Positions 14,237 to 24,235 of a DNA stretch of 64,000 bases are shown one piece after another. The DNA lies in NCBI GenBank assembly GCA_911728455.2, contig OU452227.1, forward strand, positions 21,818,414 through 21,882,413. The letters are read 5' to 3'. The first letter of the stretch is position 1, and each line of letters starts with the position of its first letter. The position numbers and the translations under genes were made by a program. The DNA is from Marthasterias glacialis (lineage: Eukaryota > Echinodermata > Asteroidea > Forcipulatida > Asteriidae). The notes under the pieces were generated by a model. The model had not been told where the DNA came from and made no database searches. It saw only the letters and a program-made list of their open reading frames with translations.

Positions 14237-14581
14237 ATGACCCACATTTTTGTAAATAGCCAAGATAAACTTGACGAAGTTATGGTTCTCAAGCTGTTAA
14301 AGCTGGTGCAACCATTTCTTGTCTCATCCTTTGAAACCATCTCAAAATATTTGGTTTCTTCCCAGGCCGTCAGTGAAAAGCTGTGTATATTTAATGGGAA
14401 ATTAAAAAGTGGTAATGACATAACGCATCCTGGAAAGTTATTCCACCTTGTCATTTTGTTATGCTCTACACCTAAACAAAGCCATATGTCACAACTGGCA
14501 TGGACCATCTGCTTGCGAGGACGCTGCATTGGCAATATCAGCGGGTCGGGGAAGGGGCTACTGAACGAGTGGGGTATCTGA
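14237..14581 (+). other. 114-codon ORF, possible transposase fragment
   Basis: An open frame of 114 codons in an otherwise stop-rich region. The stretch around residues 9-35 (KLDEVMVLKLLKLVQPF...) has the leucine-rich 'LL+PF' look of the segment that precedes the dimerisation region in hAT-type transposases. The match is weak and lacks the usual following PT-x-LV motif. The opposite strand is open for 138 codons over the same interval, so chance openness is quite possible. No promoter, splice site or neighbouring transposon part is seen. Function unknown. Confidence 0.25.
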
Positions 14582-14769
14582 TATGGACCCTCTCGTTTCT
14601 GTCTGCATCCGTTCAGGCTAATGTTTAATGACAAAGTACAGAATTGGTAGTTATCGGGGGATAATTAGTTTAAACGTGGACAGCTCACTGATTATAAAGC
14701 ACAAGTACCAATCCTGCTGAGAAACAGTTCCGTCTGAAATACTGCTTAAGTGGAGAACAATGCTTGTGA

Positions 14770-15067
14770 CCCCCCCCCCCCAGAAATAAATAAACAAACA
14801 AACAAACAAAAACAAAAACAAAAACAAAAACAAAAAACAAAAAACAAAAAACAAAAACAAAACAAAAACAAAAACAAAAACAAAAACAAAAACAAAAACA
14901 AAAACAAAAACAAAAACAAAAACAAAAACAAAAACAAAAACAAAAACAAAAACAAAAACAAAAACAAAAACAAAAACAAAAACAAAAACAAAAACAAAAA
15001 CAAAAACAAAAACAAAAACAAAAACAAAAACAAACAAAAACAAACAAAAACAAACAAACAAACAAGC

Positions 15068-15125
<58 letters not shown>

Positions 15126-15183
15126 ACAAACAAACAAACAAACAAACAAACAAAAAAACAAAACAAACAAACAAACAAACACA
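14770..15183. repeat. Compound C / CAAA / CAAAAA / AAGC microsatellite
   Basis: The order is: C-run (14770-14780), short CAAA units, a long (CAAAAA)n tract of about 200 bases (to ~15035), mixed CAAA units, a pure AAGC block (15062-15125), then CAAA again. The long open frames reported on both strands over this interval simply translate the repeat (lysine/asparagine or phenylalanine/valine runs). They are not genes. Confidence 0.97.
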
Positions 15184-15274
15184 AAAAACCCTGCTTCTTT
15201 CGTCTGCCGTGTTCGAAATGAACACAATATTTTAAAAAGTATCTATAATCTTAACAGTCCTTTCGTTGACTTTC

Positions 15275-15358
15275 AACACACCACCAACCCACCCACCCAC
15301 CCTCACCCTCACCCTCACCCTCACCCCTCACCCCTCACCCTCACCCCTCACCCCTCAC
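15275..15358. repeat. CACCC / CACCCT tandem tract
   Basis: Begins with CCAC units and passes into CACCCT and CACCCCT units. On the other strand it is G-rich (GTGAGG, GTGAGGG) and could form G-quadruplexes. It is not the metazoan telomere repeat (CCCTAA). Confidence 0.93.
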
Positions 15359-16330
15359 AACAGAGTCCAAACCTAACACAGCACATTTGTTATCCTTGGC
15401 GGTAAGGCGAATACAAACTTCTTTTTTCCCCTAGTGTTGGGAGTTCTTCATATGAGTAATATTTGTAAATTTCTTGCATATTCAAAGAAACTCACGGCAA
15501 TCGGGGGAAGTTACTTTGAAAGTATTATTTACGTTATAAATACTACGAACATACACAACAAAGCAGTGTTGAATTTCTTTATTGTTAAAGGTAGTGTCAT
15601 AAATGTTGTCATAATAGTATAACTATACAGGGTATAAGTTGTTTTTTTAATGCAGATTAAGGCTAAAGTGTATTAGAGAACGGGTTCGGTTTGTGGAGCT
15701 GAGTCTATAGCGTTACTTGAACCTTAATTACTTGCTCCATGATGCTATCCAATGGGGCGGATAATAATACACAATAAAATGTTTATCAAGAGAAGCGACG
15801 CGTGTGTCTAAATCATTTCATTGTGAAATGAAAAATTACCACACACTCACAAAAAAGGGTTAAAAAAATAATTTATCTGCCACTAAACTATAATTTATAG
15901 CATATTGTTGCTTTCTAATCAACAGATTGACATTGTGGCTAAAACTATTTATGATCGTTGAACTCATTCACTACGCTTACTATAACGACCGTTGAAAAAG
16001 GGGGTCGAAGAACGCAGGAATTATGCAGTTAAGCGCTGTTTGTCAGAGTTGACTGGTCCTCTATACCGACTCACTGATTGACTTTAAATTAGAAAACCAA
16101 GAGCTATCAACTTTATTGAGTATTTCAAGCAAGTGCAACCACGAGCGCAACGGTCTGTAAGATATTCCCATTGCCGCATTATTGCCCTTTCTTATGAGAA
16201 GAATGTATGGTTACAAAGAAAAAACAATTATGTGGAATAATTGTTTGACTTGTGGTATAACCGTGGTGGAACTACCCCCTTGAAAAGAATGGCACGACTG
16301 CATCTGGGGTTTCAACTTTAGACAAAACTT

Positions 16331-16490
16331 CACACTGAATGCATATGAGTGCATTGTAATCCCGAGGTGAAATCAAGATTATTCCATTTCATGCAACGAA
16401 GCTGAGTGAAATGGAAAAGCCAGATTTCACTGAGTGATTATATTCTGCAACAATGCACGAATAACATGCATTCAATATTTGTTTTATATA
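16331..16490. mobile_element. Palindromic repeat, related to 60292-60472
   Basis: Two long imperfect arms fold around a CCATTTCA...TGAAATGG centre. GAATGCAT at 16337-16344 pairs with ATGCATTC at 16466-16473, GTGCATTGT pairs with ACAATGCAC, and GGTGAAATC pairs with GATTTCAC. The central CGAAGC-GAGTGAAATGG and the distal CAATATTTGTTTTATATA are shared with the larger palindrome near 60.4 kb. I read both as members of one foldback element family with diverged arms. Confidence 0.6.
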
Positions 16491-16535
16491 CCTCAAACAT
16501 AGATTTTTTTCGCAACAAACAAAAAATAGAGACGG

Positions 16536-16821
16536 AAACTCGTCCACCCCACATTCTGAATATTCTATTAAAAACTTCTTACGTGGACGACTCCATACTA
16601 GGCACCAACCTTGTACGCCATGACAAGACCTTGCTTCGTTTGGACGAACGGGCGGGGACGACTATTTTCGGAACGATGGTGCATATTAAGTGTCGAAAAG
16701 CACGTACACCGTCTTAAAAAAAATGATGTAGGGTGCACCAACGTCGCAGCAGTAAATCGTGTAAAAACATCGCAAAACAAGTATGACACGTGACGCGCGC
16801 TCCACCAATCAAATGAAAATG
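16536..16821 (+). repeat. Dispersed repeat, copy 1 (partner 23291-23546)
   Basis: Shares ordered blocks with 23291-23546: GTACACCCCAC/GTCCACCCCAC, TTCTGAA...ATTCT..AAAACTTCT, GGACGACT, a CGTTTGGACGAA block, ACGTCGC.GCAGTAAAT, GACACGTGAC, and a final CCACCAATCAAATGA. No inverted ends or coding capacity are evident. It follows the palindrome at 16331-16490 directly, so the two could form one larger element. The class is not known. Confidence 0.65.
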
Positions 16822-18239
16822 GTCTCTGTGCGTGCGGAATATAGTTACGAATACTTCAACGATATTATGGCACAAGTGTCTTCAATAAAATGATAGGCCT
16901 ACTGTATAATTGTGAGAGGGCTTGTTGAAAATGGTTTATAAACATGAAAAGCTTCTGTTAAACATGTTTCTACATCTACTACACTTAACGGTAGCATATC
17001 TTGTCAAATATTATACCAACTTACAAAGCTAATGTTCCTTTGCTATTGTAGTGCCTATAGTTGAACTAAACAAATCGCACGGAAATGAAATTGAATACAT
17101 TCCTCTGTGAAAGTATGACATCCGACTGCACCTTCTTCTTGGCAGAACAACGATTCGGTGCATTGGGACTCTCTTCATTTGATAAGGGAGAAAGGCGGTC
17201 GAAAACAAGCTCCTCATTAGCGGTGGAAATTCACTACAATCTGACTCCTTCGAGAGAAATTATCAGCAGCCTACCTGACTGCACTGCCTAAGTCATGGCC
17301 ATGAGATTGTTGTCTGTGGATCCATTCTACCTGACTGGCGGTTTTCGTCTACTGCCCCTGCAGCACCGATATGACTGAGAAGCTTGGCTTAACCTACTGA
17401 TAGATATAACACAAACGCGTTGAAATCCAAACACTATACACTGGAGGGGTTTACACTGACTTCGTCTGATAACCCCGTTCTTTTTTATTTTTACTTTATT
17501 TATGCAATTCGCCCATCACAAGGCACAAAGGCCATTCGAGGTGTGGGCTACTTTTTGAAGGGATAGAAACCTGCCCCAATGCGCAGAAACAAGACATGGT
17601 GAGATATAAACGCAAGTCTATTCACAGCACAGCTGAGAATAGAGAAGGGTAAATGAATCCATTGCGAGACAAACTAACTGTCTCTTCCCCTATTTGAAGC
17701 AATTATAGCTAAAAGTCTTGCTCAACTCCAAGTCAAATGGCACAACAAAAAGTACATTGGTGTACAACACCGAGCTCCGCTCATAGTTTCGGTCACAAAT
17801 CGGTACCACGAGAAGCCATTGAAATCAACATATGGCAAAAACAAATAAACAGACAAACATCCCTATTACATAAAGAGCCAACCATTCACCAACAACACCA
17901 GCGTGTTAACTGACAAACTCCAGTTTGTCGATGCTCATCCCCGAACACAAACTACAGCAGGTCCCCTTGTGACGAACAGAAAACACTTGTTTATAGTCAA
18001 CACGTTGAGAACAAACCAGCCGGCTGTTTTCAGAACCAACTTGTCTTCCTACATATACTGTGAGATTAACGCATGGTGGAACCGAATGAATTAAATAACC
18101 TTATGTTCGTTGTCAAACACGCCGAATGGAGTTAGTTCATTTTGTATTCCGATTTGGTCCGTCTTTTCCGGATAAGGATATCAATTACGCCCAATCTGGA
18201 AACACTCGGTTTAGCCCTACGCATGATCATTGTCAAGAT
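16822..18239. other. FDXR downstream flank, no recognised exon
   Basis: The sequence is high-complexity at 17085-17420. An A/T-rich stretch at 17480-17505 is followed by 17510-17780, which has the texture of a SINE read on the minus strand, although no second copy is in the window. Frames at 17085-17291 (plus) and 17029-17217 (minus) are open but resemble nothing I know. Part of this interval may be FDXR 3' untranslated region. Confidence 0.4.
17484..17500 (-). promoter_or_regulatory. Candidate poly(A) signals for FDXR
   Basis: Two AATAAA hexamers on the minus strand (17484-17489 and 17495-17500) are the first canonical signals I find downstream of the FDXR stop codon at 18697. Their use would give a 3' untranslated region of about 1.2 kb. 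The A-rich context could equally be the tail of a retroposon. Non-canonical signals closer to the stop are not ruled out. Confidence 0.3.
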
Positions 18240-18605
18240 ACCTGTCCTTCTAGAAATGAATACAACCTTTTCTCGCAAAATGGATATCAGTCGTCACTCT
18301 TGAGATACCAATGAGAGCAAATGAATAATAAAATGTATTGTGAACTAGATACAACCCTCTCCTAAAACTAAGTATATCACTGTCACTGATGGAGGAAACC
18401 ATCCGGTAAAAATGACAACTACATTTTGATTGTGATATTCTTGTGAACTGGATCCAACCCTCTTCTCTGAATATGAACATTATATTCGTCCCTGATGATT
18501 TGTGATACCACTCGGTGCAAATGACAACTAAATTATCTCAACTGTAGGGAACACTTGTCCACTAACTGGAACCCTCCTCCCGCAATTGTGATACTGCTAG
18601 AGTCT
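18240..18605. repeat. Degenerate ~100-bp tandem array in the FDXR 3' flank
   Basis: Four diverged units are marked by an anchor like ACAACCCTCTCC at 18262, 18351, 18454 and 18568, so spacings are about 89, 103 and 114 bases. Accompanying blocks recur in the same order: GTGAACT, the anchor, a TGATA/TATCA segment, and AAATGACAACTA. The array starts about 90 bases beyond the FDXR stop codon and would lie in its 3' untranslated region if transcription reaches it. Confidence 0.7.
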
Positions 18606-18696
18606 ATTTCCATATATAAATTAGCATAAAGAGTTGAGGTACCTTCCTTTGTTCTCTCTATCTCTAGTTATCTCTACTCTATCCCTTTATCTGTAG

Positions 18697-18827
18697 CTAT
18701 CTGAAAGCAAAGTGTAGCATCTCCGCCACGGAGGTCAATTTCTCCCTCGGCTTGCCATTCTTCTCGCCTCTTGCCTTCTCCTCCGCATCTATCTTCAGCC
18801 AGTCAATATACTTCACCGGTCTTACAT
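18697..18827 (-). CDS. FDXR: FDXR terminal coding exon (adrenodoxin reductase C-terminus)
   Basis: This is the last exon of NADPH:adrenodoxin (ferredoxin) reductase, the mitochondrial FAD enzyme that passes electrons from NADPH to ferredoxin for steroid-type P450s and Fe-S cluster assembly. After a split codon it encodes 42 residues starting [20 protein letters not shown] and containing NGKPREKL, then stops at 18697-18699. Vertebrate proteins end in the same way: VRPVSFSDWEKLDAEE, GKPREKL, then a short variable tail. The acceptor is a good fit (pyrimidine-rich stretch, TTCAG at 18832-18828). The two first bases AT complete a codon begun by the G at 62246, giving Asp where the human protein has Gly. 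The neighbouring coding exon is 43.4 kb away. The alignment is from memory of the family, but the match is too long to be chance. Confidence 0.95.
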
Positions 18828-18897
18828 CTGAACAGCAAAATAAGACAAAAAAAGTACCGGGGTAAGGGTGTGTGAAAGAGAAAAAATAAGAGAAAAG

Positions 18898-18945
18898 TAA
18901 AAAAAAAAAAACAACAACAACAACAACAACAAACAAACAAACAAA
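18898..18945. repeat. A-run, (CAA)n, (CAAA)n
   Basis: A compound run only about 70 bases upstream (minus strand) of the terminal FDXR exon. On the transcribed strand it is T/G-rich, (TTTG)n(TTG)n(T)n, so the pre-mRNA carries a U-rich tract just before the branch-point region. Confidence 0.92.
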
Positions 18946-18969
18946 ATAATCCCGACTTTTATTGATTTA

Positions 18970-19211
18970 CTCTTTAAATGTAAAAGGGTGAAATTTTCAC
19001 TCGCTTACCAGAGTGGTGTCAGTTTGGCTCTTTTGAGAGTGAAACTCACACTTCACCACTCTTTTTTGAGTGAAAGTGGAGTGTATTTCACTCTGAATCT
19101 AATGCAAACACACGTTTTTCACTTTAAAAAGAGTAGTCCGCCATGTGGCTCATTGCAAGAGTGGTATCGCGGACAAAAAGAGTGGTTTTTCAGTATTTTA
19201 CTTTAAAAGAG
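18970..19211 (+). mobile_element. TA-flanked MITE family A, copy 1
   Basis: A 242-bp element with imperfect terminal inverted repeats: CTCTTTAAATGTAAAA at the left end against CTCTTTTAAAGTAAAA read inward from the right end. It is flanked on both sides by TA (18968-18969, 19212-19213), as expected for Tc1/mariner-type insertion. The interior is built of recurring GAGTG/CACTC motifs and carries an inner hairpin, GTCCGC...GCGGAC. The second copy, 35759-36002, is inverted relative to this one. It has no coding capacity, so it is a non-autonomous element. It sits about 140 bases into the intron upstream of the terminal FDXR exon. Confidence 0.85.
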
Positions 19212-20333
19212 TACACTTCCATTTCATGCGGCCGTTGAACGCTGGCACATGGAGAGGAAAGAATCACAGACTCAAACGAAAATGGGGGGGGGGGGGGAAG
19301 CACAGGGAAAAGCGCGAAGAATAATAACATTAAAATACTGTTGTAAACTTCTAAAATCCTTTATATAATTTTGGTGAACTTGGTGTATAGGGTCAAATAT
19401 CTACAAGATAGGACTAATCCAGTTAAACATTTCTAAACCGTGTTAAGTCAATGGTGTTATATGCCGGGTACTTTTTTAAAAGCGGCGAACACCTTTTTGT
19501 ATAAATGAATTCGTACTTGTTACGAAGGGGTTACAAGGGCAGAGTTACAAGTGAAGACACCTTTGCGGTGTGCACTTTTGGTGAACTACCTGTTTTATAT
19601 ACATGTTGTACTTTGGACGAAGGTGGTATGTTCGCAGAGACCTACTTGTGAAATGTAAGCTTCAATTTCAACATAGAAACGCAGTCTTGTATGTGTGTGT
19701 GATGTGAGTGCCTTTTTGCTTTCCAATAAATTTCTGTACGTAAAGAGGTACGCGATAATTATGTGCCTTGAGTTTGTGAAAATTAACTTGAGCCTTAGCT
19801 TCTAAAGTGAGAAAAAACATGCAATTTTGAAATAGTCTCTTTTTACGTTGCAGACAGTGCACTTGAGGATGAACTTTGTTTGCATTGCTGATACATAATA
19901 CTTGTATGCGAGGTATAGAGAGAAACTTGTCTAAATTACAGCTTAGATTTCAGTGTGCCATGTCATATCCAAAGTGCACATATCCGAAGAAGATTTTTTT
20001 TGTAATGGCACCAAACTGTCCAAAGCAAATGAAAGGCATGCACCAATTACTGTGAAAGTATCGGCTTGAATTGCAATCTTAATACATTCAAAATGCAGTG
20101 TTTTGTGTTAATGAAGTGATACCGAATGCATGGGTTGGTAAGGAGCTTCATATTGTGTCACTTTATCATGAAGTCACGGTGAACCTTTTTTTGATGTCTG
20201 GATGCTTAACAGAAAACTGTTAAGTAACAGAAATGCTAACTTGCCAACTGGGATATTTTTCAGATCGCAAAATAATTAGAAATTACTAAAAGAAAAATTC
20301 ACTTAGGTTTGACGGGAAAATGTTAACAGGGGC

Positions 20334-20471
20334 CGACTTCACAAAGAGCTAAGATTGATCTTAACTGTGTGTCAATGTTAATTTCTAAGCAAAGTGTGAT
20401 GTCACAATACAAACCACTGTGGCGATATTAATAAGTCATCTTTAAGATGAATCTTAGTTCTTTGTGAAATC
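20334..20471. mobile_element. Foldback MITE B, ~138 bp
   Basis: The terminal inverted repeats are about 30 bases long. The left arm TTCACAAAGAGCTAAGATT (from 20338) matches the reverse complement of the right arm, TTCACAAAGAACTAAGATT (ending 20468); both continue with a CATCTTAA/GATCTTAA block. The centre is unrelated and non-coding. I recall this 'TTCACAAAGagCTAAGA' end as common in marine invertebrate genomes, which is background knowledge and not shown here. The target-site duplication is not clear. Confidence 0.75.
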
Positions 20472-21389
20472 GTAACATGTAATCCACGTGTAATTCAACA
20501 GCTTTCTGATTTTAACCAAAAGGTCTGGGAATGTAGGCCTATCCGTAAAATATTCGGTAATAGCTTGAAGAAAGAAACGAAATCGCTCGATGACTTGGTG
20601 ACTGGACGTGTGTCCGGCTATAAACCAATACTGAGTGTTTAAGTTCTCATGATACTTGGCGCGGGTCAAACGACAAGTTATCATTCCGAAATGTAATACT
20701 TCGACGGAGTGAGCACGACCTCAGGGCCACGTCAACAACGGAGACACTGTGTGTCAATCAGTGGAAATGTCTAGACGGACATGATCTGACACCAGACACC
20801 GACTGAGCGCCAGGGAACGCGTATCAAAAGGAAACATTGACTTTAAACTCGTCGAAACTGATGCTTGGAGGGAAACAGATAGCCTTCAGTTACAAACTGA
20901 TGTGAAAACATTGAACAGTCGGACATGAACTTGCAAACAGAACATGGGTAAGTGAAATAGCAGATGGTGAACAAGAACCTTGTGCAGGTAATGTAGGCCT
21001 AAACATTCCCTCTTTTTGTAGGAATGCTCCATCTTACTTTGAGTCCAACATCAGGTCAAACATCTCCTTTGGTATACGGGGTAAGGCTGCTTGTATGTGC
21101 ATGTTTTGTATTCACTTAGACTGACGATATTTCAAACAAAAAACCACCAGTAAAGGTTTGCCCCTTCTAAAACCGAGTGCTGTTTTTTAGCTTTAGCTTT
21201 TGCCTAACATCGACACTAAGGCTACAAACCACTGGTGCAATGTATCTTTACAATAATACAGACTCATTTACTGTGTCTTTGCAATCGAGCAATACGTTTC
21301 CCATGAATGGAATTTTAAGATCATGTAATGTGACGGTGTGCTACGGTGATGTAGCGTGAAATGAAGAATGTACGCATGAAGTGACGACG

Positions 21390-21440
21390 AATCTTGAAGA
21401 ATCGAGAATCAATCAAGAATCAATCAAGAATCAAGAATCA
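21390..21440. repeat. Short AAGAATCAATC tandem
   Basis: Four to five imperfect copies of an 11-base AAGAATCAATC-like unit. A minor local array; no function inferred. Confidence 0.75.
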
Positions 21441-21929
21441 GCCATGGTTTTGTCAGAAACGCAAACGATGAAAGTTACGATCACTCAGAGGGCCAACGGT
21501 GAATTGACCAAAATTACTTCAGATTGCCTGGTTCTCCGCTAGGACGTGTTTGAAGGTTTGTGACAATTCGAACTGAGTACATCATCATTGAATGACAAAC
21601 TGATATTTGTAGTTTGTTTTTACACAGCAAATGAATTTACTGGGCACTCCTGATTTCCTACTGTGCGGCTGTTTGATCTTGAACCCGAATCAATGACGAC
21701 CAAAAGTTTTGCCTAAAGAATAAGTTTGTTGTGGTACTATTTTCTGCTGCAAAGTTCTTTAAAACACGGTCCTGGATGGATCAGAAATTTGTTAATTAGA
21801 TCAATATCTGCAAAACTGTGGGAATAAACCTTCGAAGACACTTAACCATCTACACTAGCGTCTAGATCGACAAAGAATCCATTTCAGAGTTACCCTGTCC
21901 CGGTTTAAAGGTCTGAATGCATCTTTTGT

Positions 21930-22200
21930 TACAAACCCGGACGCCCTCGCCACTTCCATTTATAATGCCACTATCTCTCTCGTGCTGAATCTAGAACTTT
22001 GAAATCTGACGGCAATTACCAGCCTTCCCGCTAATGCATCTCCCGGCCTTTGCGTTCGTACATCACACTCTTGGAGCGACAATGATTGAACCTTTTTAAG
22101 AAACACATTAAGGGCCACTTATCTCCAGCTATGTAAATCGTCCTTGTATTTAATCACATTGCTTGTCGTGGGCAAAATAAAACGGGCAGCAGTTTAAGGA
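21930..22200. promoter_or_regulatory. Unique island, possible enhancer
   Basis: High-complexity, repeat-free sequence between noisier AT-rich stretches. It contains CGCTAATGCAT, CAATGATTG and a TTAAGGGCCACTT segment. No long frame spans it. Regulatory function is a guess from texture; there is no conservation evidence. Confidence 0.2.
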
Positions 22201-22479
22201 GCTGTGTCTATACGCCAGGCACTCAGTGCGTGTTGCATTCGGCCATGTTCACGTATAGGCCATTCACGATTTTCAAAATGCATCCATTCAAGACGTGTGT
22301 CGGCGTTATAAAGGTGATACTAGTTTTCCGTACGTGATAGTGAACATTTTTTGATTAGTTAATTGTTTATAAATTTCAGGTAATGAAACTAATGGATCAT
22401 CAAAAGACAATTAGCAGTGATAACAGGTTGGCTTGTAGATACTCTTAATGAGAGGTCGATGAAGCACTAGGGATACGGC

Positions 22480-22800
22480 ATACCATTAAAAACCAACACC
22501 CAAAGTTTTCTGAACAACTTTCCAAACTTTGTTGGTTGGCCTCCAGCACCTTTAAGCCGTTCTGCTGAACCCTCAGTGATGATTACTCTAATCAACTTGC
22601 ATGCCCTTCTGTCAGCAGCTTGGCGTGAATAAAAGAGATAAATTGACGCGGACCCAAGGAATACAAACAGAGTTATTAGTGTCATCAGGAGGCAGAGGCT
22701 AAATACAGGCGCCTCCTTTTGTTGCCTCCGCGACCCTGTGATCGATCAACTACATCTGATGATGAGCATCCGGGGGAGGATGCAGATTGATGAAAGAGAA
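22480..22800. promoter_or_regulatory. Unique island with a perfect TAATC palindrome
   Basis: Repeat-free sequence. TGATTACTCTAATCA at 22580-22594 is a perfect 6-3-6 palindrome, equal to two divergent TAATC sites of the kind bound by K50 homeodomains (Otx, Pitx, Gsc). A GATCGATCAA block and CATCTGATGATGAGCATC follow at 22740-22770. The minus strand is open for 72 codons (22467-22685) with a hydrophobic start, but it matches no family I know. Either reading, enhancer or chance, is possible. Confidence 0.3.
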
Positions 22801-23290
22801 GGGGTTTGACGAGGAAATTGTGTAGAAAAAGAAGTCCAACGGCAGAAATTCAGGTTATAACCCGAATCAATGTGGGTTATTAAAATCTGTGAAAGACGCT
22901 CACCGATTTAACTCACCAATTTTTAAAGGGGACGAACCCTTTAGCTGCAACTATATTGTATCTTTAGAATATAAGCCTACTTATTTAAAATTAACACGTA
23001 CTCGTGCATATTAACTTTATGTTTTTACATTTTGTTTTGTGTTCTCACTTCGACAGGGCATTCCTACCGTATCTTAGGACAATGTGTATATTGAAAACAT
23101 GAAGGGGAACAAAGTAAAAATACAAACAGATGTATCAAATTTCATTTAAACTCGAGCCGGGGATTGAGGTGTAAAAATGTGTACTTTCTCAAAAGCAGAG
23201 TATGAAGTACACCAAAATATCGAGTTTGGATTATTATAACCAATTAACAACACGTCGTATTTCATAAGCTTAACAGACGAAATAGCCACG

Positions 23291-23546
23291 GTTCCTCGTA
23301 CACCCCACTCTCTGAAAATTCTAAAAACTTCTAAACAATGCGGACGACTGCATGTCGAAAGCAAACCATGCCGCCGTGACACGAACGTGTCTCGTTTGGA
23401 CGAATGAGCGGGGAACGATTATTTTGGGAACGACGCCGCGAAGCGTCCAATACTTATCCATGTTATTGTCCAACGTCGCGGCAGTAAATTCATGGCAAAA
23501 TAATGGATGACACGTGACTCGTGTTCCACCAATCAAATGACAATAA
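23291..23546 (+). repeat. Dispersed repeat, copy 2 (partner 16536-16821)
   Basis: Same orientation and block order as 16536-16821, ending in CCACCAATCAAATGA. It is about 30 bases shorter, with differences clustered in the middle. It lies within the FDXR intron, whereas copy 1 lies beyond the gene. Confidence 0.65.
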
Positions 23547-24056
23547 ATGTTGTTTTTCTAGCATTTCCCCCCGTACAGCAAATCCTCTTTAGAGATTATA
23601 TAACTTAAAGCTTCTAACCCTGCAGATTAATATAGAATTGTCAATTTCAAAAGAAGACATGTTTTAAACTGTCACTGTACTGTTTAAAGAAATAAGGCTC
23701 CGACCGAAAAAGGCTCGATGTTTTTGTCCCTTTGGGTATTAAATTAACTCAAGTGAACACATCCTAACGCAGGTCCTGCTTCTCCCATGGTATACTCAGA
23801 TTACAACAATATACGTCTCATCCACACTTCAACTCCTAATCCAAAGCCCTTCAGTGTCGTGTGCTCCGGACATATCTCTTTGATATCTCCACCACAGTTT
23901 CATGAGAATCTCGGAAGATCAGGACCCACACAATAATCACGGGAGCCTTGTTTACTGCAATCCATCAATATTGAAACTGCTGCATACTGTTTCGGATAAA
24001 CAATTAACTCTGAAGGAAGAACCTGAGATTCTGGTGGGGATGGAGAACGGGGTGTT

Positions 24057-24162
24057 CGGGGGGGGGGGGGGGGTGACAGACGTGTGTTCATTGACCGAAA
24101 CCATTGCGAGTGTATCCCATATAGGGGTGATGATGATGGTGATGATGATGATGATGATTGTG

Positions 24163-24194
<32 letters not shown>

Positions 24195-24235
24195 GGGGAT
24201 GATGATGATGGGGATAGAGATGATTACGATGACAA
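24057..24235. repeat. G-run and (GAT)n microsatellite
   Basis: An uninterrupted run of G (24057-24074) is followed by a (GAT)n/(GATGATGGT) tract at about 24126-24235. The frames open across it on both strands encode poly-Met, poly-Asp, poly-His or poly-Ile. They are artefacts of the repeat. Confidence 0.95.

Noticed and set aside
14651-15227. Long open frames on both strands (up to 180 codons)
   Set aside because: They only translate the CAAAAA/CAAA/AAGC microsatellite in different frames (runs of KNKN, FVFV, CLLA).
15275-15358. Interstitial telomere repeat
   Set aside because: Units are CACCCT/CACCCCT, not CCCTAA.
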